Shown one piece after another: positions 47,312-57,433 of a DNA stretch of 64,000 bases. Both the position numbers and the translations under genes were made by a program. The notes beneath the pieces were generated by a model that was not told where the DNA came from, searched no databases, and saw only the letters and a list, made by a program, of their open reading frames with translations. Origin of the DNA: Zelonia costaricensis (taxonomy: Eukaryota > Euglenozoa > Kinetoplastea > Trypanosomatida > Trypanosomatidae); assembly GCA_030849075.1 (NCBI GenBank), contig JASAOO010003558.1, positions 1 to 64,000 of the forward strand, in the 5' to 3' direction. Numbering within the stretch: position 1 is the first letter of the stretch; each line of letters opens with the position of its first letter.

Positions 47312-48013
47312 TCACATATTCACAAGCGCGGTGATGCCGAACTCGTACGCGTCGGGATTCAGCGCCATGCGCTCCGCAATGGCCGCCGCTGTCGCCTCAA
47401 GGAAGGCCGCGTTGGTGTCGCACGTGCCGTGCAGCGTCGGGTTCGGCTTGCGGCCGTCCAGCTCCACGCACCGGTCGCCCACGTGAATGAAGCAGACAAA
47501 GTGCAGGTTGATGCTCGCCTCGATGTCCTGGTTCTCCGTGGCGCCCTCCTGCGCCGCCACCGCGTGCGCCGAGGCGAGGGACTCGTCCTCGGCGATGCGC
47601 CTGCCCATCGACTGCGGGTCACCGTCCTCCTCCGCCTGCATGCGGGTGGCGGAGGCGAGGATGCCCGTCGCGTCCAGCTCGCCCAGCTTGTCGCGGTTGT
47701 TGAGCAGGGCGTGGGCAATGGCGATGGTGCCGCACGCGTTGGGCACATACTGCCGAGTGAAAAAGAACGAATGCGCCTTCTGCAGCGCGGCCACCTCCTC
47801 CGTCTGAGCCATTTGCTGTGCGGCGATGCGCTCCTCCGAGGCGCGGCAAAGCGGGTAGACAAGGAGCACGGCGTGCACCGGCGTCGGCACCATCGCCAGA
47901 AGGTCCTCCGATACCCCGTAGACGTCTACGAACTGCACCTTCGGCTCCTTCACGCCGAGCGTGCGGAGGTAGCGGTTCATCACGTCCGGGTTACTCTCCA
48001 GCGGGAACCACAT
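47312..48013 (-). CDS. UCH: ubiquitin C-terminal hydrolase, family C12 (UCHL3-like)
   Basis: Cysteine protease that removes small adducts from the C-terminus of ubiquitin. The 233-aa product has the full active site: Gln88 and Cys94 in RQYVPNACGTIAIAHALLN, His171 in INLHFVCFI and Asp186 in VELDGRKPNP. The N-terminus (MWFPLESNPDVMNRYLRTLG) is the usual UCH opening, and the crossover-loop region between residues 145 and 165 is short and disordered. Length equals human UCHL3 (230 aa). The start at 48013 follows an acceptor (TTTTCGCCAAG, AG at 48064-48063) by 49 nt. The frame remains open for another 145 codons upstream, including a CxxC-rich stretch, but the splice site would remove that part. 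Confidence 0.95.
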   Translation of the reverse strand: MWFPLESNPDVMNRYLRTLGVKEPKVQFVDVYGVSEDLLAMVPTPVHAVLLVYPLCRASEERIAAQQMAQTEEVAALQKAHSFFFTRQYVPNACGTIAIAHALLNNRDKLGELDATGILASATRMQAEEDGDPQSMGRRIAEDESLASAHAVAAQEGATENQDIEASINLHFVCFIHVGDRCVELDGRKPNPTLHGTCDTNAAFLEATAAAIAERMALNPDAYEFGITALVNM

Positions 48014-48062
48014 GGTTGTCGTGCGGGGTTGGGGCACGGGCACGGAAAGAAAATGCGAGACG

Positions 48063-48085
48063 CGCTTGGCGAAAACAGTGGAGGT
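48063..48085 (-). promoter_or_regulatory. predicted trans-splice acceptor, UCH
   Basis: CACTGTTTTCGCCAAG on the sense strand, 49 nt before the ATG. Confidence 0.45.
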
Positions 48086-49141
48086 GAGGAGTGGGGAGGG
48101 CGCAGAGGGGATGCAGTGGGTGTCGGCTTCCTGGGAAAGAAAGGGCAGGTTGCAGTGCGGGCACACGAAGGTCGAGCTGCGTGCAGTGGCGCAGGACGCG
48201 CACACGGAAGGGGTGTCCAAGTGGAAGCGTGGGGGGAGGGGGGAGGGGGGAGGGGGGAGGGAACGAAGAGGTGGCGACGCAGTGATGGAAGGCATGGCGG
48301 GGGAAGGCGAAGGCGCGGCGCACCGCAGCAGTTCGTACGTGCGTGAGCGCCTGTACGTACGTTGATGTACTGTCGGCAAATGCACGGTGGCACAAGGCGG
48401 GGGGGAACAGGGGCAAGGCCCCCCACCCTCCCCCCGCCCCACGCACACGCAGGAAGTGCAGGAGAGTCGCCGTGCATCAGCAGAGACGGTGCCGCCGCTA
48501 CTGGGCAGGAAAACGGAAACAGCTGGTGCATCACTGCTGGGTAGCGCCGCGTGAACGACGAGGGTGGGCTAGCGAGCCGTCCAGCGTCCCGTGTTCCGGT
48601 GCACGGCCTCGATGCTGTGTCTGCGCAACGTCCAAAACTGCGCGTCTTCTTGTTGCGTTTCACGTCATGAGCACGTCGCGGTGCCGTGCTGGACTACAGA
48701 TAGGGAGGGAGGGGTAAGTTGGAGACGTGTCGTCCTGCCGTGCAACAGGAGAGAGGGGGAGGGGGAGGGGGGGTTGACCGGGAACCAGGAGAGGGCGTGC
48801 TCATGAAGGAAGAAGGGAGGAGTGCGCACCGCCCACGTGGCCGCGTCGGAGCTGTGGTGGTCTCTTGAGAAGCAAAGCCTCTAAACTGCCGCGTGCGCCG
48901 GCACACATCCAAACGATGTATTCGCGGGTGTGCTACTCGACTCAACTGGCTGACACGCACGATGGCCACTACTTCTATGCTCAACTTCTGCGCCTCCTGG
49001 GTGCTGGCGCTCTCTACGCCAACGCACTCGCGCCTCTCCTCCCTCCGGCTTTCTTGCAGGGAAGCGTGAGCCACGCTCGCGTTTCTTCACCGGCGGGTAT
49101 GTACATGACTCTCATGGACGTCGCACCAGACACGCAGTCGC

Positions 49142-49240
49142 CACACACACACACACACAATCACGCTTACACATACACACATACACAAAAACCTAAACAC
49201 ATGTGCACACACACACAAACACACTCGCACACTCGCACAG
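49142..49240. repeat. CA-rich microsatellite cluster
   Basis: Several (CA)n runs with short interruptions, in the 3' flank of IFT144. Confidence 0.85.
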
Positions 49241-49356
49241 GCGTCCACAGACACGCACAGTTCAGGTGACGTGACGTGACGACAGCCGCCTTGCGTGCGG
49301 CGGTCGTAACGGGTGACACGGCCAGTGCCCCCCCCCCCCCCTCGCCCTGCCCTCCC

Positions 49357-52300
49357 TCACAGGAGGGCCCGAAGGTCCGGGTCGGACTGCCGGTCGACCT
49401 TGGCCATGTCGATGGTCGCCTCGCAGATGGGACACGTCAGCGTCTCCTTGAGCCGCGTATTGAGCGCTGTGTAGAGGGCCGGGAAGCCGCAGCACGGCGT
49501 GGCCGTGTAGTCGTTCTTGACGATGTGCTTGCCAGTCACGGCGCAGAACGGAATGGTGTTCTTGCACGCACCGCAGTCCAGCTCCGTCTCGGCCACCGGC
49601 GCCTCGCAGTACGGGCACGGCGCGGTCGGCTCGGCTGGGTCGACAGCGTCGTCCTTGGTGTGCCGGCGCACGATGCCCTCGATCTTCTTGCGCGACTTCT
49701 CCGTCATCTCCGTGCGGTGCTTCTCGTTTTGGATGAGGTAGCAGGCGTACTCGAAGGCGGACTTCTTGAAGTTCGACTTGACGCACTGCAGCACGGTGGA
49801 GCTGACGATGGCGACGACGTGCGACGGGAACTTCTGAATGTTGCGCGAGACGCGCAGCAGCATGCGGCACGCCGTGTCCTCGTCCTTCATGATCTTGAGC
49901 AGGTCCTTGACGACAATGTACGAGTGCAGCAGCATCAGCGCGCGGCGCAGGTCGTTGGGCACACGGATGTTCTTCTGCTGGAGAATGCGGTACGCCTCCA
50001 CAAGGGTCTTGTGCGCGCTCTTGTAGTTGCCCATCTCCTGCTCCTTGGCAGCGATGATGACGGACGTCTTGGCTGCCTTCTCGTAGCTGCCCATGGCAAG
50101 GTACAGCTTGAAGATGTACGACGGGTCCTTGGGCTCGCCGTCGGTCTCGCCCATGAGGTAGTCGATGAACTTGTTCGTCAGGCTGTCGCTGTGCGCCTTG
50201 CCAACCACCTCCACGGCCTTCTCGATGTCCTCGGGCTGCCCCGACTCGAGGTAGCGCTTGAGTGCCTTGGCGTAGTTGCCAGCGATGTGGTAGTACATGC
50301 CCGCCTGCCCCGGCTTGTCTTCCTTGTCGTAGTACTCGGCGATCATGACGAAGTCCGGCTGGCTCGCCAGCGGTGCCACGCCGTCCTTCAGCTGCACCTG
50401 CCCCAGCAGCGCGCTCTCGAAGTGGAACATGCAGTCGTGCGTCTTGGCCAGCTCGAAGGCCTCCGCGAGCGACTTGGCCAGCACGAGGAACTCCACGGCG
50501 GTGCCGAACTCGTTCTGCTGTTTGCACTTCTTCGCCACGATGGCGGCCGCGTTGGCGGAGCGGGTCTGCCGCACAATCACGTAGGCGCCGTGCAGGTCGT
50601 TGAGCTTGTCCAGCTTGAGCCGCACCGCGTTGTCCCAGTCCTCGGCCTGCAGGTAGGCCTTCTCGGCCTCCGCGAAGGCGCCGTCCGCCTCCTTGCCCTG
50701 CGCGTACAGGCCTATGATGTTGCGCGACTTGATCATGGGCAGCAGCCGCGCCGCCGCCTTCAAGTTCTTGCACCGCTCAATGAAGATCGTGGCGGCCAGC
50801 TCGAGGTCGCCGGCCTTCTCGTACAGCTGTGCGGCCTCCTCGTACTTGTTGTCCTCGCAGAGCTTCGCGCAGTCCGTCACGAAGGCGGTGTCCGTCGAGG
50901 CCTTCGCGATAGCCATGGCGTCGGCGATGTTGCCGGTGCGGATTTGGCAGCGCGCCGCCCCCTGCCTGCACTGCTCGTTGTGCCGCTCCACCTCCTGCAC
51001 ACTCACAGCTAGCTCGGTGCTCGCGTGCCCGGTCGGCGCGCTGCGACGGCCCTGCTGGAACATCTCCAGCGCCTTGACGTACTCGCCACGGTACTCCAGC
51101 TGCTGCGCGTACTCGCGCGAGATCACTGGCACCTCCTCCGGCGCAAGCTGCTCCGCCAGCGTCAGCGCCCGCTCCCACTGCATCATGTCGCGGCGCATCT
51201 CGAGCGCGCAGAGCGGCTGCGACGACCGCAAGAAGAAGTTCTGTGCGTCCTTCATGTACCCCATAATCATCGACACGTGGCCCAGCAGCAGGTTCTTCTC
51301 GTGGATGTGGCGGATCTTCTCCAGGCACAGCACCAGGCTCGGCTGCGACAGCTGCCGGTACACCCGGATGGCGAGCTCGACGTCAAGCATGTGCAGCGCC
51401 TTCACCGCGAGGTCCTCCGCCTCCTGCGGGCTCGAGATGTTGTTGGACGACCAGCGCAGGCGGTTCAGCGAGAAGTTGTTGTAGAAGGCCTCGGCGTTGG
51501 GGGTGCGCAGGAAAATGTTGTTGTGCGTGCGCAGCGGCACCGAGTCCAGCGTTCCGCTCGAGGACTGGCACACGACCGTGCCGCGGAAGAGCGTGATGGG
51601 GCTGTAGTCGGCCGGCAGCGGCGAGTACAGGTTCGCGTTGGTGCTCTCCTTCACCAGCACCGACTCGCACGTCGCGCCGTGGCGGCTGTGCGGCGTGTTC
51701 ACGAACGTGACGCAGTTGTGCCCGTCGTGCGTGATGAAGACCGTCGCGTCGGCCTGGTCCCAGAGGACGACCTTGTGGTCCGGCTCGAAGCCCTCCGCCT
51801 TGTTCGCCACCTCCGTGACGAGGTTCAGGTTGAAGAGGTTGTTGCTGTCGTCGACGTAGGCGACGCGCGTGCAGGCCGGGTTCGGGAAGGCGCGCTTGAG
51901 CCCTGAGTTGCACGTGAAGGTCGCGACCTGCTGCAGGTTGTGCAGGGCGTACACGCTCACGCGGCTCGTCGTGGCGTACAGGAAGAAGGTCTCCGAGAGG
52001 CCCACCGACACAAGGCGGGTGTCGCCGCTCTGCGGGAAGTACGCCGGCGCGGCGGCACCCGGAGCGTCCCGGACGGGGTGCAGCTGCACGCGACCCTCGT
52101 ACAAGACGGCAGCCAGCTGCGAGTTCACCTTTAGCTCCGTCACCGGCGCCGGGTACTCGACGCTGCGCAGAAAGCTCGAGCGCGCCTGCTGCGGCGCCTC
52201 CGTGGGGGTCTTTGCCGGCTCTGACATTGAATACGGCAGGCTGTTGGGGATGGTGTACTCGTAGTAGGACACCTGGTTGTTGACGCCAACGCCGAGCATC

Positions 52301-53484
52301 GCCATGCCGGCGGCCATGAACGCCGGGTCGCTGTTCACCGGCACCGTGCAGACGATGCGGTTGTCCTGCAGATTCTTGACGCCGATCGTGTGCGTCGAGA
52401 CAAAGGAGAAGACGAGGGTGCCGTACGAGGCGCTGACGTTCAAGACGTTCAGGGCGAACACCGTCGTGCCGCCCTGGTCCGTGCCGAGGAGCAGCTGCTG
52501 CCCGTCACGGGACCACTTCAGCGAGTCCGGCACGCCGCCGTCGAGCTCAAACGTCGCGTCGTCCCCCGTGGCCACGATGCCCTCCTCGTTGATGCGCAGC
52601 AGCCGCACGCGGTTCTCGGCCACCGCGGCTACGAGCCCGCTGCCCTCGCCGAAGCTCACCATGCGCACCACATCCCTGGACACCGTAACGGTGCTGCGTA
52701 GCCGCACCTCGCTGCCCACGAGGTCGAGCAGCCCCACCGCGCCGGTCTTGAAGCCGGCAACGAAGTCGCCGTTGACGCCGGCGGTCAGGCACGTGATGAG
52801 GCCGAGCTCGCCGCTGAACTGCCCGGCAGCCGCCTCGAAGGTGCGGGTGTTCATAATCTGCACGGTCGTGCCGAGGTTGACGGCGGCGAGGCTCAGTCCC
52901 TTTGGCGTCCCCACCGCACGGGACACGCACACCGACAGCGGCGTCGTCGGCAGCGACATCGTCTTGAGGGTGTTGCCGTCCGCGTCGGAGATGGACAAGG
53001 TGCGGTCGGCGGAGATCATCACGAGGCGGTTGTCCGGCGCCGGCGTCCACGCACCGGAGAGCACCTGCTGCGAGTGCGTGCCCACAACCGGCACGAGGCG
53101 CAGCGTGCTCCGGTTGTACAGCACAAACTGCCCGCTCTTCGCGCCCACAACAAACTGCGGCTGCGCGCGCGACCACGTGAGAAAGGACAAGTCCTGCAGC
53201 TTCGTGTCGATCGTGTCCGTCTGCCGCGTGCGGTGGGTGTAGAGGTGGACGACGGTGGAGCAGTTCGTGATGATGGCGAGGGTATCGTTGCCCGTCTCCC
53301 ACGCCATGTCGACGACGCCCCGCAGCGCAAACTGGTGCTCCACCTTGCCGGCCTTGCTGAGGATGAGGACGCGGTCCTTGGAGCCGGAGATGGCGAGCAG
53401 CGGTGCGGACGGGTGCAGCGCGTGCACGGCCGGGCCGCGGCCCACATCCGTGTGGGGGATCACAAACTGCTGCGTGAGGCCCAT
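49357..53484 (-). CDS. IFT144: intraflagellar transport protein IFT144 (WDR19 orthologue)
   Basis: Core subunit of IFT complex A, needed for retrograde transport in the flagellum and for entry of membrane proteins. The 1375-aa product has WD40-type propellers in the first 650 or so residues (ALHPSAPLLAISGSKDRVLIL, LSFLTWSRAQPQFVVGAKSG, SLKWSRDGQQLLLGTDQGG). A long TPR-like helical solenoid follows (NLLLGHVSMIMGYMKDAQNF; YEEAAQLYEKAGDLELAATI; QAGMYYHIAGNYAKALKRYL). The C-terminus is a cysteine-rich zinc-binding module (CPYCEAPVAETELDCGACKN, PFCAVTGKHIVKNDYTATPC, CGFPALYTALNTRLKETLTC), the pattern that ends WDR19. Human WDR19 is about 1340 aa. The start at 53484 follows an acceptor (TGCATCTCCAG, AG at 53541-53540) by 55 nt. 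Confidence 0.93.
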   Translation of the reverse strand: MGLTQQFVIPHTDVGRGPAVHALHPSAPLLAISGSKDRVLILSKAGKVEHQFALRGVVDMAWETGNDTLAIITNCSTVVHLYTHRTRQTDTIDTKLQDLSFLTWSRAQPQFVVGAKSGQFVLYNRSTLRLVPVVGTHSQQVLSGAWTPAPDNRLVMISADRTLSISDADGNTLKTMSLPTTPLSVCVSRAVGTPKGLSLAAVNLGTTVQIMNTRTFEAAAGQFSGELGLITCLTAGVNGDFVAGFKTGAVGLLDLVGSEVRLRSTVTVSRDVVRMVSFGEGSGLVAAVAENRVRLLRINEEGIVATGDDATFELDGGVPDSLKWSRDGQQLLLGTDQGGTTVFALNVLNVSASYGTLVFSFVSTHTIGVKNLQDNRIVCTVPVNSDPAFMAAGMAMLGVGVNNQVSYYEYTIPNSLPYSMSEPAKTPTEAPQQARSSFLRSVEYPAPVTELKVNSQLAAVLYEGRVQLHPVRDAPGAAAPAYFPQSGDTRLVSVGLSETFFLYATTSRVSVYALHNLQQVATFTCNSGLKRAFPNPACTRVAYVDDSNNLFNLNLVTEVANKAEGFEPDHKVVLWDQADATVFITHDGHNCVTFVNTPHSRHGATCESVLVKESTNANLYSPLPADYSPITLFRGTVVCQSSSGTLDSVPLRTHNNIFLRTPNAEAFYNNFSLNRLRWSSNNISSPQEAEDLAVKALHMLDVELAIRVYRQLSQPSLVLCLEKIRHIHEKNLLLGHVSMIMGYMKDAQNFFLRSSQPLCALEMRRDMMQWERALTLAEQLAPEEVPVISREYAQQLEYRGEYVKALEMFQQGRRSAPTGHASTELAVSVQEVERHNEQCRQGAARCQIRTGNIADAMAIAKASTDTAFVTDCAKLCEDNKYEEAAQLYEKAGDLELAATIFIERCKNLKAAARLLPMIKSRNIIGLYAQGKEADGAFAEAEKAYLQAEDWDNAVRLKLDKLNDLHGAYVIVRQTRSANAAAIVAKKCKQQNEFGTAVEFLVLAKSLAEAFELAKTHDCMFHFESALLGQVQLKDGVAPLASQPDFVMIAEYYDKEDKPGQAGMYYHIAGNYAKALKRYLESGQPEDIEKAVEVVGKAHSDSLTNKFIDYLMGETDGEPKDPSYIFKLYLAMGSYEKAAKTSVIIAAKEQEMGNYKSAHKTLVEAYRILQQKNIRVPNDLRRALMLLHSYIVVKDLLKIMKDEDTACRMLLRVSRNIQKFPSHVVAIVSSTVLQCVKSNFKKSAFEYACYLIQNEKHRTEMTEKSRKKIEGIVRRHTKDDAVDPAEPTAPCPYCEAPVAETELDCGACKNTIPFCAVTGKHIVKNDYTATPCCGFPALYTALNTRLKETLTCPICEATIDMAKVDRQSDPDLRALL

Positions 53485-53539
53485 GGCGCTGTGCGTGACT
53501 CGTCACAGACGAAGAGCCGTGAAGTGGGATGGGCGGGGA

Positions 53540-53578
53540 CTGGAGATGCACGTGTGACGGAGGGAGGGGGGAGGGAGG
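53540..53578 (-). promoter_or_regulatory. predicted trans-splice acceptor, IFT144
   Basis: CCTCCCTCCCCCCTCCCTCC then CATCTCCAG on the sense strand, 55 nt before the ATG. Confidence 0.6.
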
Positions 53579-54245
53579 TGGTTGCAACCGGGCCGCACTT
53601 GCTCTGACTCTACGCGGGGTTGGGAGAAGGGGCACGGGAGGGCCGCAACAAACAACGAAAGCGCAGCGCCTGCGCGTACAAGTGCTGCGGATGTGAAGTG
53701 CAGCCGGGCGCGTGTGTTCAGGCAGGAAGAAGGAGGAGGGAGGGGGGGAGGTGGAGTCAACGGGTACACGGAGGTGGCAGCGAGAGATGATAGTAGAGGG
53801 AGGGGGGGGGGGGAGGGGGCAGGCAGCGTGTGGGTGGGTGTCTGTGTTGCACGTGGCGTCTCACGTCAGCGCATGATCGCGAACACGGAACGCCACACGT
53901 GCGATGGACACGGCTGGAGGTACTACAGCGAGCCAGTCGTGCACCGTATCGTGCGCTTCGCTCGTATTTGGAGAACTTGACAGTCGGACAACGTTCACCG
54001 CAAGCCACCGCCCTCCCCTCCCCGGAGCCTAGAGCATCCGTGTACAGCTGTGCTGCCGTGGCCCACACACACGGGGCGGGGACAAGGAGCGGGATGGAGG
54101 TACCCGCTGCCTCGTGCGGCGCCGTAGCACCCCCGAGTGCGGTGACGAGTGATGGTGTAGTAGAAGCGACGGCGTCGGTGCCCCCTCCTCTCGCGAGTGT
54201 TCGCCCTTCGCTTGCGTTTTCACGTCCTATGCGCAAGTCCAAACA

Positions 54246-54247
<2 letters not shown>

Positions 54248-54276
<29 letters not shown>
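54248..54276. repeat. (GT)14 microsatellite
   Basis: Uninterrupted GT repeat between the carrier gene and IFT144. Confidence 0.9.
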
Positions 54277-54969
54277 GCAGCTGCAGCGGCAGAGAGACAC
54301 AGACGGCTGGAGGTAGACTCGCTGCGAAATGGAGCACCAACAGGCGGGCTGGAGGGGCCGGGGTGAAGGAGGGGGGGGGAGGAGGGCGGCGCGATCGACC
54401 CCCACCAGAACTCCTAATATGTGAAACAAGGAACTTCGACTCAGCGGATGACGCACGAAGAAAGAAGGGAGGGGAGGCGTGGAGGTGGAGGGGAGCGGGA
54501 GGGGGAGGAAGGGGGGGGAGGAAGCACGACGCGAAGCCGAGTGCCTGCTTCAATAGCCACCCGGCACCCGACGTCAAACCGCATCACCAACGCCGCTCAA
54601 GTCGGTGGGGCCCATCGTGGCGCAGCCACATCGGCAAAGCCCAACGTGGCGGTGTGCTGCACGCGCCGCTAAAAGGGGCCGCAGCAACACCCTCCTCCCT
54701 CCTCCCACCATTATCCCTCCCCCTCCCCCTCCCCTCCTCTCCATCCTCCTCGCGCGCAAACACCAAGACAATCGCCACTCCTCCGCCCTACACGCAAACG
54801 CAACCGAACTCGCGACGCACCAAGCAGGACAAGTAGGGCCACCGCACACACACACGCAAAGGCCAGCAGCAGCGCTCAGCAGCGCTGCTGCCGACGCACT
54901 CAAACGCAGACACAGGCGCAGGCAGACACACGGTTGCCTCACGGTCTCGACATGCTGCGTGTGGCCCGC

Positions 54970-55881
54970 TTACGCCCCCTTGTGGTGTGCCGCCTTGGAT
55001 GAGTAGTCCCATACGGCGGTCACCTGCTCATACACGGCGATGAGCACAGCGTTGCCAGGAAACGCGCGAAGTGCCGTGACGCTGTAGCCGCGGAAGAGGC
55101 CGCGCATGCCCTCCGTCCTGTACAGCCGCGCACACGCCTGCCGGAAGTTGAGCTTCAGGTAGTCGGCCTTCATCGTCTGCTGCTTAGTCTTGACGGCGTC
55201 GACGGGGTAGGTGGAGGACCAGAAGGCGACCCCCGCGCACCCGCCACCGAGGAAGTGCACCCACGGCGGCGCCTCGTGGAAGCTCTGCCCCTCTTTGAGG
55301 AAGTGCCGAGTGACGGATTGAAAGGCGAGGAAGTAAAAGCCGCACCCGACCGCCTCGCGGACCATCATGGCCGTGTGGCCGCGGAACAGTCCGCGCACAC
55401 CTCGGCGCCGGTACGTCGCTGCCGCGCAGTCGAGCGAGTTCTTGTAAATGCGCTCGTCCACCGGTAGCGTGTTCTGAATCTGCATTTTGCACTTGATCAG
55501 CTCCGCCGGGGTTAGCACCTGGGACACAACAATGCCGCCCGCGGCGCCGGCGGCCGCCACGGCCAGGTACGGCTCCTGATCCGGCGCGGTGCAGTGCCCG
55601 TAGGTGACCTTTTGGAAGCTGTCGATGGCGGAGCGGTACGAGACGAACAGGATGGCGTTCTCGCACGCTGCCCCAATCACAGGGGCTGGCAGCCCGCGGA
55701 AGAAACCGTTGACGATGCCCTCCTCCTTCGCAATCGTGCGGATGCACTTGAGCACGCCACCGTAGCGCTTGCCGTCGTCCTGCAGGCGCACCTTGATGGT
55801 GTCCATCGGGTACTCGATGACGGTGGCACTGGCCCCGCCCAGCGAGCCGGCAGTCATCTCTCGCGCGTCATCGGAGTTCAT
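54970..55881 (-). CDS. mitochondrial carrier family protein (ornithine/carnitine carrier-like)
   Basis: Inner-membrane solute carrier. The 303-aa product has the three-fold repeat with the signature Px[DE]xx[KR] in each third: YPMDTIKVR, TPAELIKCK and YPVDAVKTK. Each is followed by the matching GFFRGL, GLFRGH and GLFRGY loop. The pattern in the second repeat (PAELIKCKMQIQ) and the contact-site residues around RE in MMVREAVGCGFYF resemble the ornithine/carnitine branch, so transport of a basic amino acid or acylcarnitine is possible; the substrate is inference. The start at 55881 is the first ATG after a CT-rich tract, with an acceptor (CCTGTTAG, AG at 55886-55885) three bases upstream. Confidence 0.9.
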   Translation of the reverse strand: MNSDDAREMTAGSLGGASATVIEYPMDTIKVRLQDDGKRYGGVLKCIRTIAKEEGIVNGFFRGLPAPVIGAACENAILFVSYRSAIDSFQKVTYGHCTAPDQEPYLAVAAAGAAGGIVVSQVLTPAELIKCKMQIQNTLPVDERIYKNSLDCAAATYRRRGVRGLFRGHTAMMVREAVGCGFYFLAFQSVTRHFLKEGQSFHEAPPWVHFLGGGCAGVAFWSSTYPVDAVKTKQQTMKADYLKLNFRQACARLYRTEGMRGLFRGYSVTALRAFPGNAVLIAVYEQVTAVWDYSSKAAHHKGA

Positions 55882-57433
55882 TCGCTAACAGGCACGTCCA
55901 CGGGAGGACGTCGAAAACGGAGAGAGAGAGAGAGAGTGGGGGGGGGCGAGATGAAGGGGTGAGGGCGATGTCGCGACGCGGCAACGAGAGAAGACGAGGT
56001 CGATGTTGATGTGTCGCGGCGCACTAGGCAAACGCAGCAGCTGCGTCAAGCACGCAAACGAACCACGGTTAAGCGAGCAGGCACTGAAGGGACACACCAG
56101 AAAAGGTGGGAGAGGAAGAAGATAACGCCTAACAGCCGCGAGGAGAGCAGCCGCGCGTATTAGCAGCACTCCAGCGTCAGGAGAAGCTGCGCACGCAGCA
56201 GAGTCACTTGGCCGGATACGCAGCAATAAGGTGAAGGAGGGGAGGTTAGCGTTGAGGTAGGGGATAGGGGCGAGAGAGAAGGCAGTGCCCCACCTTCTGA
56301 CACACCCGCACGCACACACAGACACAGTGGCGACAAAGGCAGAGGGGAGGGGTAGGGGCGGCGAGGGTTCGTGCTTAGAGTTAGGGGACACGAGAAGACA
56401 CGCACACACGCACATGCGCAGCGCACACCCGGATGCGCCCGCGCGCCGCACAAAAGATGTGAGGGGAAGCGCGACAAGACACGGAGACGGAGATGACGCG
56501 AAGGCGCAGGTAGTGGAGGGGAGCGGGACGAGACGAATGAGCGGTGGGAACGAGGCGAAACTAACTCTGTGAGGAAACGCCGCCTGCGCGTGTGCGGAGT
56601 GCACAGGCGGGGAAAGAAAAGGGAAGGAGGCGGTGCGCCCAGCTGCTGTAAAACACCGGTACACGCGGGATCAGGCAGGCACGGTGACAGGAGCGAGCGA
56701 AGTGAAGTGGGTTCGTGGCTGACAGAGAGGGGGAGGGGAGGGGTTGCCACCCTTGACGACTGACGCACCGGAGTGCGCGCCTGCGACACAGTGTGTATGT
56801 GTGCAAATTTCTGTGTGTGCGCACGTGCAACGCTGGCGTAGTTCCTGCTGACGAACACGAGCTGCGCATGTTGGGTGGTGGTTGGGGAGAGGGGGGAGTG
56901 GCGGAGGTGAACAGCGAGCACAAGATCAGGAAGAGAGAGCGAGATAGCGTGGAGGATGTAGCGGACTTCATGAAACAGGGGGTGCCACGGCTGCAACGAC
57001 AGGGGGAAAACGCTTCGGCCTTGCGCGGCGTCAATGGAGGCCCACAACGCGCAGCTAGAGGCACAGCAGCGGCGGATCCCGACGCAGATTCCGTCGACGC
57101 CCGAGACACCGCCGCTTCTCTCTTCACCACAACGCGTCCAGTACGAGAGAGCGGCGGTAGATCCCTCGCACAGGCGCTTTGTTTCGCACGTCAATCGTGT
57201 GGAGGCCGCCCACCTACGCTACTCTTCGTCACGTTTTCGCTTTACACGCACCCGCTGAAGTTGCTGCTTGAACGCTCCAGGCTGCGATTGTGCGCCACAC
57301 ACCGGGTAAGGGAAAGCGGGAGGCACGGACGTCGTGCGACGCCATTGCGCGGCACCCCACGGACCCTTCAAGCAACGAAGTCGCGCTTACGACAGAGCGG
57401 CGACGTGAGAGTGATCCTCGACGACGGAGTGCA
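55882..57433. other. intergenic
   Basis: 1.55 kb: carrier leader with a (CT)n tract on the sense strand, then sequence with no accepted gene, ending in the 3' UTR of the CID/RGG gene. Long minus-strand frames here are Ser/Pro/Leu-rich readings of pyrimidine tracts. Confidence 0.6.
55885..55945 (-). promoter_or_regulatory. predicted trans-splice acceptor, mitochondrial carrier
   Basis: Sense-strand (CT)n and C-run tract, followed after a GC-rich segment by GCCTGTTAG immediately before the ATG. Confidence 0.45.

Larger units (their letters stand above)
48014..49356. other. intergenic
   Basis: UCH leader, then repeated C-rich/T units on the sense strand (48234-48265), UTR-like sequence, a CA-rich region (49142-49240) and a C13 run near 49329-49341 just downstream of IFT144. 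No accepted gene. Confidence 0.6.
53485..54969. other. intergenic
   Basis: 1.5 kb: IFT144 leader and tract, a G-run near 53801-53812, a (GT)14 repeat (54248-54276) and the 3' UTR of the carrier gene. No gene seen. Confidence 0.6.

Noticed and set aside
49276..51012. Plus-strand open frame of 578 codons opposite IFT144
   Set aside because: Antisense shadow of the solenoid and zinc-module coding region; no family features.
55885..56664. Possible extra minus-strand gene upstream of the carrier
   Set aside because: It overlaps the carrier's own leader and is Ser/Pro/Leu-rich throughout.
56160..57194. Minus-strand open frame of 344 codons between the carrier and CID/RGG genes
   Set aside because: Product is a Ser/Pro/Leu reading of pyrimidine tracts; no domain and no compositional contrast with the surrounding UTR.
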